64,000 nucleotides of DNA from positions 12,874,501 through 12,938,500 of the forward strand of contig NC_134031.1 of the NCBI RefSeq assembly GCF_964204645.1, written 5' to 3'. This DNA comes from Tubulanus polymorphus. Taxonomy: Eukaryota > Nemertea > Palaeonemertea > Tubulaniformes > Tubulanidae. The notes under the pieces were generated by a model. The model made no database searches, was not told the origin of the DNA, and saw only the letters and a list, made by a program, of their open reading frames with translations. Made by a program: the position numbers and the translations under genes. Positions 1 to 10,185 of the stretch are shown here, piece after piece (position 1 is the first letter of the stretch; each line of letters begins with the position of its first letter).

Positions 1-21
1 ATGAATTTGTGTATTGTAAAT

Positions 22-75
22 AAATCAATTGGTCACGGAGCGGAGCGGTAGCGAAGTGGAGCGACCAATTGATTT
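22..75. repeat. Inverted repeat, 13-bp perfect arms
   Basis: Positions 22-34 (AAATCAATTGGTC) are an exact reverse complement of 63-75, around a purine-rich loop containing repeated GGAGCGGAGCGG-like motifs. With one gap the arms extend outward to about 21 bp. The loop is GC-rich in otherwise AT-rich DNA. Function unknown; it could form a cruciform or an RNA hairpin. Confidence 0.8.
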
Positions 76-200
76 AATACAATATGCTTTTAAAATTTAA
101 ATCATTAATATCCTAGAATAAATATTTAGTTATGATATAAAATACACACGGTTATGAAAATATATTACAGTTTTAAATTACTTTTAATGTTTTGTTTTTT

Positions 201-252
201 AATGAGCTCGACCGTTCGACCTTTGGCTTGAAAGCCCATTACCCCTATTACT
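201..252. repeat. Polinton-like terminal inverted repeat (right end)
   Basis: Read on the minus strand from 252 it starts AGTAAT, then GGGCTTTCA and two GGTCGA repeats. The copy 1 TIR has AGTAATT, GGGCTTTCA and two GGTCGAG repeats in the same order. The shared order and 5'-AG terminus mark it as a diverged TIR of the same family. Confidence 0.6.
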
Positions 253-501
253 AACACTTCTCTTAATGGAACAGACCGCGAAAGTGACTTTCTCCGCAGC
301 GCGAGTTTTGAAGGGCTAACGACCTACCAACTCAACAGAGAACAAGACACTGACAATAAACGGTTAAAGGAAATGTACAAAGTAAGGGGAAAATTAACGT
401 CGAACCCCTCGTCTGAAGACATTAAAACGCTGAAACATCGTATCTCAGCGAGAGAAGAGGAAATAACACGCCGTAAAGCCAATATCAACAAGAAGAAATG
501 A
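253..501 (+). pseudogene. LINE ORF1, C-terminal remnant
   Basis: The frame is open to a TGA at 499-501 and gives about 82 residues rich in Lys, Arg and Glu, ending in an Asn-Lys-rich tail (ANINKKK). It is charged and probably helical, as expected of the C-terminal tail of an RNA-binding ORF1 protein, but no zinc knuckle or RRM is visible in this piece. The same frame stays open left across the TIR boundary to a TGA at 229-231, but that part reads through Polinton DNA. A 196-base spacer separates it from ORF2, the usual order for a two-ORF LINE. The assignment rests mainly on position. Confidence 0.55.
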
Positions 502-697
502 CTAAGCGGTAAGAGAATTCTACCAAAGCGCACTGATTTTGCCATTTAATTCATGAATATTAGACCTTTTAGGTATATTTGGGAAACTGAAATGCTAAAC
601 AGATTAATTGAACAGGCTTCGAAAACTCTCTCGGTTTGTGAAATTAGGAAAATTGTAACAAAGTATGAAATGATTAATTCTTGTAAACCTCTGTAAG

Positions 698-1867
698 ATG
701 GCTACTGATGGTATGAAAATAGCGAGTCTCAATTGCAATGGACTCGTAGCCTCAAAAATCAAAAGACTCAATATTTTTGATCGGCTAAAGCATTCTGATA
801 TATTTCTCCTCCAGGAGACGCATATAAGGAATGAGGACGAGGCAAAAACCCTTTTTAAAAGTATAAGTAAAGAATACGAAATTTTCACCAATAATAATAT
901 TAATCGTATTAATGGGGTAGCAATCGGGATAAGTAGAAAATCTCATTTCGACCTGGGACATTGTACCAGAGATACACAAGGTCGCGGAATATGCTTAAAA
1001 TTATTGATCGGTAATAAGAGATATAAAATAATCAATATATACGCTCCAAGTAAAGACAGGCAAAAGAAAGAGTATTTTCAATCAATTCCAGATCTTATTG
1101 GTAACGCTGAAAACACGAAGGTAATTATCGATGGAGACTTTAACTGTATAGAAAATTATTCCTTAGATAGACAATCAGCTCATTCCAACCCTAAGGCAAC
1201 ATATGGTGCTGAACAATTAGCCCAATTGTGTAGTTCATATCGTTTAGAGGACCCATTGAGGGCCTTAAACCCTGCAAAGAAGGCTTTTACTAGATTAACT
1301 AATGTCAATAATACAATTACTATGACTAGAATCGATAGATTCTATGTCTCTCAATGTGTCACTAGCGATATAGAAACAATAGCGCACTTAAATTCAATCC
1401 ATTCAGATCACAAACTAGTGTCAATGACTATACGCACAAACCAACTACCAAAAGGCAAAGGATTTTGGCATCTAAACAATGACCTTTTGAATAACGAAGA
1501 ATACATCGAGTTAATAACCAACACTTGGAGCAAGTGGCAAAAACACAAAGTTTTGTATGATAACATCCTTCAGTGGTGGGATGACGGTAAAAAGTTAATC
1601 AAATCCAAGTCTACCCAATTCTCTAAAAAACTTGCCAAATCTAGAAACGAACTGAAACGCAGACTCGAACTTTATGTTTTGGAGGGCCGAGCAAGTGAAG
1701 GTCTGAATTATAATCGTAATAGACTAAAAGATATCATAACAATAATCAAACAAATTGATGATAATAAAACGAAAGGTAACATGATAAGAGCCAAAAGAAT
1801 GGAGAGAGGAAGGTTAAAAAACATCCAAATTTTTTGCAAATTTAGAAAAACAAAGAGGAAAAATTAA
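698..1867 (+). pseudogene. LINE ORF2, endonuclease part (APE-type)
   Basis: The ATG at 698 is followed almost at once by the first endonuclease motif, SLNCNGL, which supports this start. The other APE-endonuclease motifs follow in order: LQETH (catalytic Glu), YAPS, GDFNC (Asp/Asn), RIDRFY and SDH (catalytic His), within about 245 residues. Such domains nick the target DNA for target-primed reverse transcription. The frame stops at 1867, but the true protein continues in another frame: from about 1821 frame 0 reads straight on toward the reverse transcriptase. A one-base error in the A-run at about 1816-1821 therefore split ORF2. All key endonuclease residues remain. Confidence 0.88.
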
Positions 1868-4505
1868 TCGTATAAACGGCCTTTATAACGATTTCGAGGA
1901 ACTTAAAACTGACCAAAATGATATAATGGATATTGAGGTTAGCTTTTAATATAAAAAACTATACACTAGAGAAGTAACCAATCCCGTTACTCAAGAACGA
2001 TTCCTACACAATTTACCGCAAGTCCATAACCCAGAGATAATCGATGGACCGATCACGCTTGAAGAATTAACAAATTCGGTTAAATCGTTTAAGCTAGACA
2101 AGTCGCCGGGTATTGATGGATTGTCTAGCAATTTTTATGTTCAATTTTGGCCAATTCTGAAATACGATGTCCACGAAGTCGTGTGTGAATGTATTCGTTT
2201 AAATACAATTACAGAATCTATGAAAATTGGCGTAATCACTCTCATACACAAAAGAGGGGAAAGAACACGCTTAGGAAATTGGAGACCGATAACTTTACTT
2301 TGTACAGACTATAAGATTATAACTAAAACTATTTCAAATAGGTTAATTACTGTTTTGACAGATATTATTAATCCTGATCAAACATGTAATGTTAAAGGTA
2401 GACGGATCCATGACAATTGTCACATAATCCGTGACCTAATCCAGTATACCAACGATGAAAATATTGAGGCCTTTCTATTAGCGATCGATCAGATGAAGGC
2501 ATTTGATCGAGTAGATTGGTCATATATGTTCAAATCCCTGAAATCGTTTGGCTTCGGCGAAAATATAATCAAATACATTGAAATGTGTTATTCTGATCCC
2601 AAGTCTTTGATTAAAAGTAATGGTTTCCTTACAAATCCATTCTCTCTTGAACGAGGAGTAAGACAAGGGTGCCCAATGAGTGCGCTTCTCTATATTATTG
2701 TAGCTGAAACCTTAGCAATTAGAATAAGGCGCGATCCAGAAATTGAGGGTATCACCTTGCCAAACGGGGAAGTGTGTAAAATGAAACAATATGCTGACGA
2801 TACAACCCTAACCTTAACAAGTATTGAATCAATCAAGAAACTTTTCCATGTTCTAACGGAATTTGAGCAATCTTCTGGAGCCAAAACAAATAAAGAAAAG
2901 ACGGAAGGTTTATGGATTGGTGCCTCCAAGAATAGAACGGATAAACCCCTAAACCTAAATTGGTCAAACAGACACATAAAAATATATGGCATGTATTTTG
3001 GTCTTGGTGACATCGATAAACAAAATTGGGAACGAAAGATTAACACAATTGCAAACATAATAAATCAATGGCGACAGACTAAACTGTCGTACAAAGGCAA
3101 ACGGGTAGTTATTAATTCGTTCATTTTACCTGTCTTATGGTATGTCTCAGAAATTTATCCTTTACCCAATATTTACGTCGAACGTATTCAGAAAAAAATT
3201 AACGGTTTTCTTTGGTCTTATGGTAAACATTATGTAAGAGCGGAGATAATCTATCAACCCTTAAGCAGTGGTGGATTAGCAATTAATAACATTAGTTGTA
3301 GAGTAATGGCCCAAAGGGCACGAACTATCCTAGTAGAAATGAATCGAAGATCTAAATGGAGAACATTACTGAATTATTATCTTAATCAAGTGCTAGGACA
3401 GGGCTGGATAGATTCCCTTATAAATGAAAATTTCATAAATAGAGAAACTCGGAATTCATACTACAAAAGCCTTTTAACCGCGTGGAAGTATGTTATGGCT
3501 CTCATTGAACCGAAATGGTCGAAGCACGATATTAAGAATAACTTAGTGTTTAATAACCCCTCAATAACTGTCAATGGTAGGACCTTGAATTATCCAGAAT
3601 ATACTGACATAGGTTTAACAAATATCAAGCATTTCTTCGATGAATACGGTAATTTCAAAGATATTGATAATTTTACGCCGATATTAGTAAACGGAGGAAA
3701 ACACAGCCGAATTTACGCTGCTATACCTCGCGAATGGCGGGTCACCCAGGGTGACGAAACTATTGATGACAATAAAAAGTCAGCTTACACAATTAAAATA
3801 CAGAACTATAGAAAACCATTAGCTGATACTTCGATGCGCGAAATATATAATGCCATAGTCCATGCAAAATTCGGCCACATAAAACCAATTAGTCAAAATA
3901 AAATCCAAACAATTCTAAACGAACATAACATAAATTGGGCTCAAATATGGGGAGACATTTATCATCCAATAACTGAGAATAAATTAGGGGATATGCAATG
4001 GAGGTTTCTACACGATACCCTAGCTACAACAACTAAACTCGTGACATGGCAAGTTTCTAACGACCCTACCTGTAAAATATGCGGCCGTGCAGCCACTAAT
4101 ACGGATGTCATAATTGAATGTCCGGCAGCCGTAAGACTTTTTACTAGATTTCAAACGATAATAGCTCAGGTAGCAGAACAACCAGCCCTCTTAACTAAAC
4201 GTACAATTTGTTTTGGTTTTTCTAAACAAGCAATCATAAATCCACACAGTAGGCGTATATGTAACTATTTGATAACTGTCTTGAAATGGACACTGTATAA
4301 GAATCATCGCAAGACATGCGCAGGAGAAACTGAACTAGATATGAAAAATTATGCTCGAAATTTTATAGCCAAACGATTGAAACAGGAGATTACGGCTAGG
4401 AAAAATATTAATGTTTGGACTCAAAATGAAACACTGATCAGATGCAACGGAAATAATTACTTTATAAATGAAATAGCACTCAGTACGATTAATGATATTT
4501 TGTAA
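1821..4505 (+). pseudogene. LINE ORF2, reverse transcriptase part
   Basis: This continues ORF2 after the frameshift near 1820, with one in-frame TAA at 1947-1949, then is open to the TAA at 4503-4505. Visible RT motifs in order are KSPGIDGL (about 2100), WRPITLLCTDYKI (2280), LAIDQMKAFDRVDW (2480), GVRQGCPMSALLY (2655) and the catalytic YADD at 2790-2801. Near the C-terminus a CKIC...C pattern resembles the CCHC-like knuckle of L1/Tx1 RTs, but the His position is not preserved. The first ATG-independent open stretch starts at TTG 2121, which is not the biological start. Confidence 0.9.
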
Positions 4506-4957
4506 GGCCAGAAAAGAGCGTTTAGGTTTCTGTAAATAGCAATTAAATCGTTTTATACATACTATACATGAGACTGTGAATGATGACTTGATATTTCTAT
4601 ACTAGACAAAAGTATTCCTATTTTGTAAATATAAAGAATAATTTGTGTCATTTCGGATAATGTGTAAATATTGGAAAGAGTTAAACGATGTATGTATGAT
4701 GTGTAGTGAAATGTTCCAGTTAATGCAGTTTGAATAGTCTTATTATACATATACGACTGTTACTAACCAGTGTTAATGAATAACGTTTAAATCGAATTGA
4801 AAAGAATTAAATATACATTTATGATTGCTTGGAATATGATGTAAATACCTCCAGTCCCCCACCTGACTCCATAGGGTGTGATGTAGTTGTTATGGAGCTT
4901 TCCTTTTGTAAAATAAAGTTTATATGTAAAAAAAAAAAAAAAAAAAATAATAATAAT
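4506..4957 (+). other. LINE 3' UTR with poly(A) signal and tail
   Basis: Untranslated DNA follows the ORF2 stop. AATAAA at 4912-4917 lies just upstream of an uninterrupted A20 run (4928-4947), then (TAA)3. This marks the 3' terminus of a reverse-transcribed, polyadenylated element. Confidence 0.85.
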
Positions 4958-6161
4958 TCTTTCGGCTAAGGGTCAGAGGTATTTGTTGGACTGATGGTTG
5001 AAAATCGTGATCAGAAATGGAATTTGAACGTCGTTTTAAAACTACGTGTATTGTTGCTACTATGGTAATAAAATCTGACGATTTTCCGCTATCTCATTTC
5101 TGTCGGAAGTTCGTCGGAAAATCGTCGTTAATCCTATCCGTCGGTAATTAGTCGGTAAATAACCCCTATACAACCGACGATATCAAACAGACAATTAAAC
5201 ACTTAATTACCATCTAATTACCGACATTTAATCGACCAAATAACCGCTCATTTACCGCAAGGGTCAATAGTTCAGTCGATTCAATCGTCGAATTCTCGGT
5301 ATTTTTAGGATATGAAGGTGCCGAAATCATCCCGTAGTATCCCATGTGGATCAACATAGCCATGTAATCAGCTGACCCCTAGGTGGCGCTCCTTATCCAG
5401 CAAGGCAGAAACCCGTTATCGCTGCTTTGCAGCTATATTTATTTTTATTTTTCCCTTTTCCACACAGTTTTTTGTTAAAAGTGTAAAGGCTTCCTTACCT
5501 TACCGCTGTCGCCGATACAATCGTATCATACAAACGTATGATATCCTTCTGCTCACTTCAATCTCCAGATACTGCATGGGAATTTTGATAAATCCAACAT
5601 CGGAAATATGGCTCCGTTAAATTAGTAGCCATGTTGTGTTTTCTTTCCGACATTTCTCCCAGATTTTTTAGGAAGAGCTATCGAATCATTCCCTATCTTC
5701 CCCACAATCAATTTCAAATTCAATTTTATGAATTTATTGCTCAGCGGGTTTACGCGTCCGGCGTTCGCGTGTCTGACAGGTTTACGGGCATTTGTTTGGA
5801 ACCTCTTTAATATTTTTGATTTCTTGTTATTCCGGTTATTTCATTTAAGTATATTGCTGATCAGTTCATGTAACCAAAAGTGTCAATAAACAGATTTTGA
5901 ATTGATCAAGTTTAAATCAAGGTCGTTGAGTCGCGGATGGCTACTAGAATTACGTTCGTCTCAGAGAGAAAACAAACGACAGAAAAGTATCAGGTGATTA
6001 TCGATAGCCTACTACGGTACACACAGTTGACAAATAGTGTTAGGCCTGTGCCGGTTGGTGCGTGCTGGGACTAAATATACTGGTTGGTCAGTTGGTTCGG
6101 TTGTGAAGTGTGGAAGCTAAGAAAGCCTACCGGTATTTATTTGTCTATAAGGCCTATTATA
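4958..6161. other. Intergenic DNA, no gene seen
   Basis: About 1.2 kb without an open frame or RNA gene that I recognise. Short TCGGTAA/TCGTCGG motifs recur near 5100-5230. No terminal repeats were identified, so it may be host DNA or an unrecognised old repeat. Confidence 0.5.
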
Positions 6162-6340
6162 TAGTAGCCAATACCATTTTAAGTACGTAGTTGTTACCCG
6201 TACGTGACTGTACAAGGTGATCTCCACAGGTTAACCGTACGTGAGTTCCCTACTAACGCCGTATGTGAGTTCCTAGTAGCCAATACCATTTTAAGTACGA
6301 AGCTGTTACCCGTACGTGACTGTACGGTGATCTCCACTGG
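6162..6340. repeat. Direct repeat, about 68 bp twice, 112-bp period
   Basis: Positions 6162-6230 and 6274-6340 both begin TAGTAGCCAATACC and continue through TTAAGTACG, GTTACCCGTACGTGACTGTAC and GGTGATCTCCAC, with few differences. Between and inside them CCGTACGTGAGTTCC-like words recur. The second copy ends exactly where copy 2 Polinton homology starts (about 6341), so the breakpoint and the duplication may be linked. Confidence 0.85.
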
Positions 6341-6341
6341 T

Positions 6342-6829
6342 CAGATGCAAGTCTTATACTAATAATTTCTCTAATTGCTTTATCAGAAAATATATTTAAA
6401 TCTTCTAATTCTTGATCTGTTGCATCAAGTAACCCATTTGGTAAAAGTTTTTCAATTGGAACTTTATTTGATTTAAGTTTACTAGTTTTGGAAGTTATAT
6501 TCTGTTCAGAGGTTGTTTCTGTTTCTAAATTATTATTGATTATTTCAAATAATTCATTAATTCCTTGTCTAAAAACTCTTTTATTTTGATTTATTTCTGT
6601 GTCGGTAACATTTTCTATTTCATTACTATTACTTATTCTTTTAATTCTAGATTCTGCTAATATTTTGTTTTGATTTTTATAAGTGATATTAATTTAATAA
6701 TCATCTTTCAAATGATAATAATATTCACCATCTAAAAATTTTAATTATCTTACTAAATATCTGGCACCTCTACCATTTATATTATATCCAGATCTTTCAA
6801 ATATATGTTTGAAATTATAAATAGGCAAG
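6342..6829 (-). pseudogene. Copy 2 relic of the coiled-coil/membrane protein gene (middle part)
   Basis: The reverse complement matches about 46375-46890 of copy 1, including the stretches encoding KLLPNGLLDATDQ and IFSDKAIREIISIRLAS. The first 48 bases of the same gene survive at 7190-7237 (ATG at 7237), across the retrotransposon fragment. Copy 2 lacks the A8 run of copy 1, and its frame is continuous there, which shows that copy 1 has a frame break. Stops elsewhere (near 6700-6800) make this a relic. Confidence 0.8.
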
Positions 6830-7189
6830 ATGTGTGTTAACTCAGCGCAGATAACGAGTGTCGGAAATACAGTGGATTCCTTGGAACTAGGCTGGTGCGT
6901 CGTCCTTCTAGTTTATACGTCCATGCTCAAACTAATGAACCTTGCGACTCAGATTCGACTCAGAAACTAGGAATTGCTAGCGTATTGGATATAAATAAAT
7001 ATCCGTCATTGGCGAAACTGCTCAGGATTACTGTATTTGTATTACGATTCATTGAACGGATTACGTCAAAGAAAAACATTACAACGAACAATGAGATTCA
7101 AGCTAGCGACATTCGATATGCGGAAAAATTATGGGTGAAATCTGTTCAGTCTGCCGCGTATTCTTATGAAATAACCATACTCAGAGACA
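6830..7189 (+). mobile_element. BEL/Pao LTR-retrotransposon fragment (pol)
   Basis: An open frame from 6895 on the + strand encodes LLRITVFVLRFIERI, then NNEIQASDIRYAEKLWVKSVQ. This order (Leu-Leu-Arg...Val-Leu-Arg-Phe-Ile, then Ala...Ala-Glu-x-x-Trp-x-Lys-x-Val-Gln) is typical of the segment between RNase H and integrase in BEL/Pao Pol. After about 7189 the frame runs into Polinton sequence, so its last residues are not retrotransposon. No LTR, protease or integrase is present. It replaces an internal part of the copy 2 coiled-coil gene. The family call is from recalled patterns. Confidence 0.65.
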
Positions 7190-7253
7190 ATTTCCCATTT
7201 CTCCCATTTCATAAGCTTCTCCACCTTCTACATCCATTTATATCTTATAAAAA

Positions 7254-8535
7254 TTAAAATTTAAAATATAATATTCCTACTATTACAATTCCTATACAAG
7301 TTATAGCTAATTTAGTATTTCCATGTGACTTATTATCATTATTACTTTTAATTATATCATGTTGAATAATATCAGTTTTTATATTTTCTGTAGTATTGCA
7401 ATCATTTATTTTAGAATCATTATCCAATTTAATATTCTTAGTTTAATAGTCTATATTTAATAGTTTTAGTTTCTGTTGATTGAATATGTTTTTTAAGTTT
7501 TTCACCTTCGATTAATTTTGGAGCGGTGATAGTCTTTTTATTTATATCATTTAATCCAAACTTATTATTTATTGTTGCAATTTTAATTATAATATTATAA
7601 CCAACTATATTTCCCATTTTTAATATTAAATCATTTGAAATAATTAACAAATTAGGGCCTATACAATAATTTAATCTCACATGTGGTTTATCTAAATAAT
7701 TTTGATACCTTACAATGTTTTCTGGAATCGATCTATTTTTATCATTATGAATAGATCTTCAAATAAAAATTTAAATTGTTTTTGTGTATCAAATGATGTA
7801 TTTAAATGTCCAATTATTGGAGATCTTGTTTCAACTTGAGCGCCTAGTATGCAAATCAAATAAGTTCTAATTTATTGATTTATTCTTTGTATACCAGCTT
7901 TTGTAAAACCTTCACTATTTTCTAAAATAAAATAAACCCAACCATTATTGTTTTCTTGTTTTAAATTATCATAGAATTTCGGTAATTTATTAAAATTTAA
8001 TGTTTCTAAATCCTTAGTTTCTATTTTACCATAACCTAATTTATCATTATAGATATTGTAAAAACTATTAGATGGTATGGGAAGTGTGCAATATTGTAAA
8101 ATAATTTCAGGACAAGGAAGTGATCGTATTGTTCCAAGTTTTGTTCTAAAATCAAAATTATTTATATCTATATTAAATTCATTACAAATTTTATAAAACT
8201 CTGATAAATTAATATTATTATCTAATTTTTTAAAATACCTAGATCCTGGTAAAGGGGTATTTAATTCATTTAATATTAATCTTATTTGAAAATAAGTATG
8301 AAATCTAAATAAACTTTGAATTAACTTATATTTTGAATTATTCAAATGATCATTCCAACTAATTCCACATTCTGCTGTTGCACAATAAACTGCAAAATTT
8401 AATTGGTTCTGCCAATACTTAATATTAGATTTTAATAACCATTGTTTTTCATCTTTCAATTTTTAAAAACTAATTAAATATACATGAAATATATTTTCCA
8501 TCTTTGCATTAAAATTATTAGTTTCAGTAACATAA
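7254..8535 (-). pseudogene. Copy 2 relic of the 462-codon Polinton gene
   Basis: Homologous to copy 1 44860-46128. Two open stretches, 7872-8459 and 7438-7680, match closely (for example CGISWNDHLNNSKYKLI, LGYGKIETKDLETLNFNKL and VRLNYCIGPNLLIISNDL). Where copy 1 has an in-frame TAA at 45085, copy 2 has a CAA codon. Other stops and shifts (about 7440, 7745, 7865 and 8462) inactivate it. The N-terminal coding part is missing because of the deletion at about 8535. Confidence 0.85.
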
Positions 8536-8630
8536 ATATCTAATTATTACATGATTAATGTTAATTTCATTTCTTTCTCACGTTTAAAATCAAATCCAAA
8601 ACATATACTCGGTCCAACAGTTATATTCAT
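8536..8630 (-). pseudogene. Copy 2 relic: start of the 114-residue gene, fused by deletion
   Basis: From ATG 8630 the first ~20 codons match the copy 1 gene at 43252 (MNITVGPSICFGFDFKREKE). At about 8535 the sequence then jumps to the equivalent of copy 1 44857. Roughly 1.5 kb holding three small membrane-protein genes is absent. The start has the same TATATAAATG context. Confidence 0.8.
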
Positions 8631-8639
8631 TTATATAAT

Positions 8640-9369
8640 GAAAACAAATATTCTTTACATCTTATAACTAATTCATAAATTACAGGAAAATTATTTAAAT
8701 CAATTAAGTACCCATTATGATTTCTTATTTCTAACTTAAAATTATTAAATTTTGGAATACAAGGTTTGAAATCACACTCAGCTAAATTATTATTTATTTG
8801 TGTTCCAAATTGTTTAACATTTTTTAATGGTAAAATATTTGATATACTAGAATTACAAGTTGTATCTTTAGTTGCTTCGAATGTTTTTGTAGGTTCAATT
8901 AAATTGCAATAAATATAAAAATGTGTAAAAGGTATTATATTAGCTATACTATCAACATTTGAATAAAGTTTATTTGGTGTAATTCCTGAATTTTAGCTAC
9001 TGGTTTTCTCACTATAAATTTATGCTGTTCTTCATTAGCTAACTTTATTCTTAATTTATTATTATTATCACTTTAAAAAAATTCAATTCCAAATCCAGCA
9101 GCTGCGCTCATTTTTGTTTTAGCTTTTCTATCAATTTCTTGCGCTAAAGTCTCTAAATTATATAATCTCCTTACATGAATCATAAAAGAATCATGATCAA
9201 GACTTTTATCCGATACAATATAAAAAGAATTACATAAACTTACATTTACTAATTTTAAATCTACACAATTTTTAAATTCTCTATCTAATTGTACTAGTTA
9301 ATTATGAGATTTATAATATGTAAGTCTTCTTGAATCAACAAATATTCTATATTCTTTTAATTCTACCAT
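8640..9369 (-). pseudogene. Copy 2 relic of the penton-like minor capsid gene
   Basis: ATG at 9369 (MVELKEYR...) aligns along its length with copy 1 42477-43235. An in-frame TAA occurs early, where copy 1 has TTA, and there are further stops and small indels near 8990-9080. The C-terminal strand region (LIDLNNFPVIYELVIRCKE in copy 1) is still readable near 8650-8710. Confidence 0.82.
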
Positions 9370-9444
9370 TTATTTTACATATTTTATTCAAAATCTATTT
9401 CGTGGTGCCCTTTTCCATTCTTACCTTTACATATGAAATAGAAA

Positions 9445-9714
9445 TCACATGAACATAATTCTTCTAAATCTATCTGGTAAATATGTTCTGAATTTAAATC
9501 TATTTCCTTTTAATCCTTCATATTCTAAGTGGATAACTAATTTATCTCCATATTTGTTAGGAACTGTATCAATATTTGTAATTAGATATTTCTTATGAAT
9601 TGTTAGTTCATTTAATTTTTTAAATTTATAATCTACTGATTTAGCATTTGTGATATCTTTAATTCTATCTAGAAATGATTTGTTGTTCTCACTGTTTGCT
9701 TGTTTACTCTCCAT
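9445..9714 (-). CDS. Small conserved Polinton protein (89 aa), OB-fold-like guess
   Basis: ATG at 9714 follows an AATAAATGG context, like copy 1 genes. The C-terminal half (NKYGDKLVIHLEYEG, FKFRTYLPDRFRR) resembles the copy 1 protein at 52823-53149 (TKYGEKVSANLSY, FKVFLPDKW), giving a conserved K-Y-G-[DE]-K ... F-[KR]-x-[FY]-L-P-D-[RK] pattern. Small beta-rich proteins of this kind may be single-strand-DNA or nucleic-acid binding, but that is a guess. It is the only intact copy 2 gene and lies just behind the polymerase tail rather than at an element end. Confidence 0.6.
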   Translation of the reverse strand: MESKQANSENNKSFLDRIKDITNAKSVDYKFKKLNELTIHKKYLITNIDTVPNKYGDKLVIHLEYEGLKGNRFKFRTYLPDRFRRIMFM

Positions 9715-9739
9715 TTATTATACATATTTTTATTAAAAT

Positions 9740-9965
9740 TGAATCAAAGCCGATTAACATGTTAGAATCCTTTTCATAATCTCATTCTCTTTTGTTTCTT
9801 CTCTTTTAAATTTTAAGTATTCATCTAAATTTCAACCATAAGCGACTCTATGAATTCCATCATCTAAAATATATCTTTTATCGTCAAATGGGTTTAGACT
9901 TATCTTCTCTATCTCTTCAATAAACATCTCGTGATCTTCAGATCTGAAACATTTCATCTTACGTT
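9740..9965 (-). pseudogene. Second, duplicated DNA polymerase C-terminal tail
   Basis: The reverse complement encodes the polymerase tail again (RSEDHEMFIEEIEK, SLNPFDDKRYILDDGIH), closely matching the tail of 10186-10869. It is a partial duplication within copy 2, separated from the first tail by a small zinc-binding gene fragment. Confidence 0.78.
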
Positions 9966-9987
9966 TAGATATTGCTTGGTATATAGT

Positions 9988-10143
9988 TTAATACAAGTTT
10001 TGCAGCAATATTGTAATCTTACGCTTACTAAATTCTGTTATAGCTAATTTATCTAATTCACATTTAGAACATTTCTTGTAGTATATATTTATAACACCAG
10101 TGTTATTTCTAATATTGATAGTTTGTGATTGTTCTGGCTCCAT
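9988..10143 (-). pseudogene. Small zinc-ribbon fragment, HNH-nuclease-like N-terminus
   Basis: ATG 10143, in an AATAAATGG context, opens a 51-codon frame containing YKKCSKCELDKLAITEFSKR. After a one-base shift the neighbouring frame supplies YCCKTCIKLYTKQY. Together the C-x2-C ... F-x-K ... C-x2-C ... Y-x-x-x-Y pattern is like the zinc module in front of many virus and phage HNH endonucleases. No HNH core follows; the sequence runs into the duplicated polymerase tail. Neither part exists in copy 1. Confidence 0.5.
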
Positions 10144-10185
10144 TTATTATACATATCTTTACTAAATTATATACTCATATTTTTA

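Larger units (their letters stand above)
1..252. mobile_element. Right-hand end of a Polinton-like element (third copy, mostly off-window)
   Basis: This AT-rich stretch ends in about 50 bases (201-252) that match, in the same orientation, the right terminal inverted repeat of the complete Polinton at 53145-53234. Shared blocks include CTCGACC, TTCGACCTTTGG versus CTCGACCTCTGG, TGAAAGCCCA and a terminal ATTACT. No coding region is seen inside it. The immediate flank AACACT (253-258) would be the 6-bp target duplication if the other end lies to the left. The LINE ORF1 reading frame is open from just right of this boundary, so the element may sit inside that LINE. The homology is visible; the insertion into the LINE is inference. 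Confidence 0.55.
253..4957 (+). mobile_element. Non-LTR retrotransposon (LINE), Tx1/L1-type, decayed
   Basis: Visible from left to right are the tail of an ORF1, a spacer, ORF2 with an apurinic endonuclease domain and a reverse transcriptase, a 3' UTR with AATAAA, and an A20 tail followed by (TAA)n. The RT reads like the Tx1 lineage of the L1 superfamily (YADDTTL, GVRQGCPMS and AFDRVDW motifs). ORF2 has one frameshift and one stop, so the copy is dead but not very old. Its left end is cut by the TIR-bearing sequence at 252. Lineage assignment rests on recalled motif patterns, not a search. Confidence 0.85.

Noticed and set aside
324-545. Minus-strand 73-codon frame near the left edge
   Set aside because: Overlaps the + strand LINE ORF1 tail, which is better supported by position and charge pattern.
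2690-3058. Minus-strand frame under the LINE reverse transcriptase
   Set aside because: Antisense shadow of the well-supported RT coding region. The same holds for 785-979, 39480-39743, 44434-44640 and 47112-47522.
4562-4750. 62-codon minus-strand frame in the LINE 3' UTR
   Set aside because: Tyr/Ile/Thr-rich AT-driven frame with no homology I recognise.
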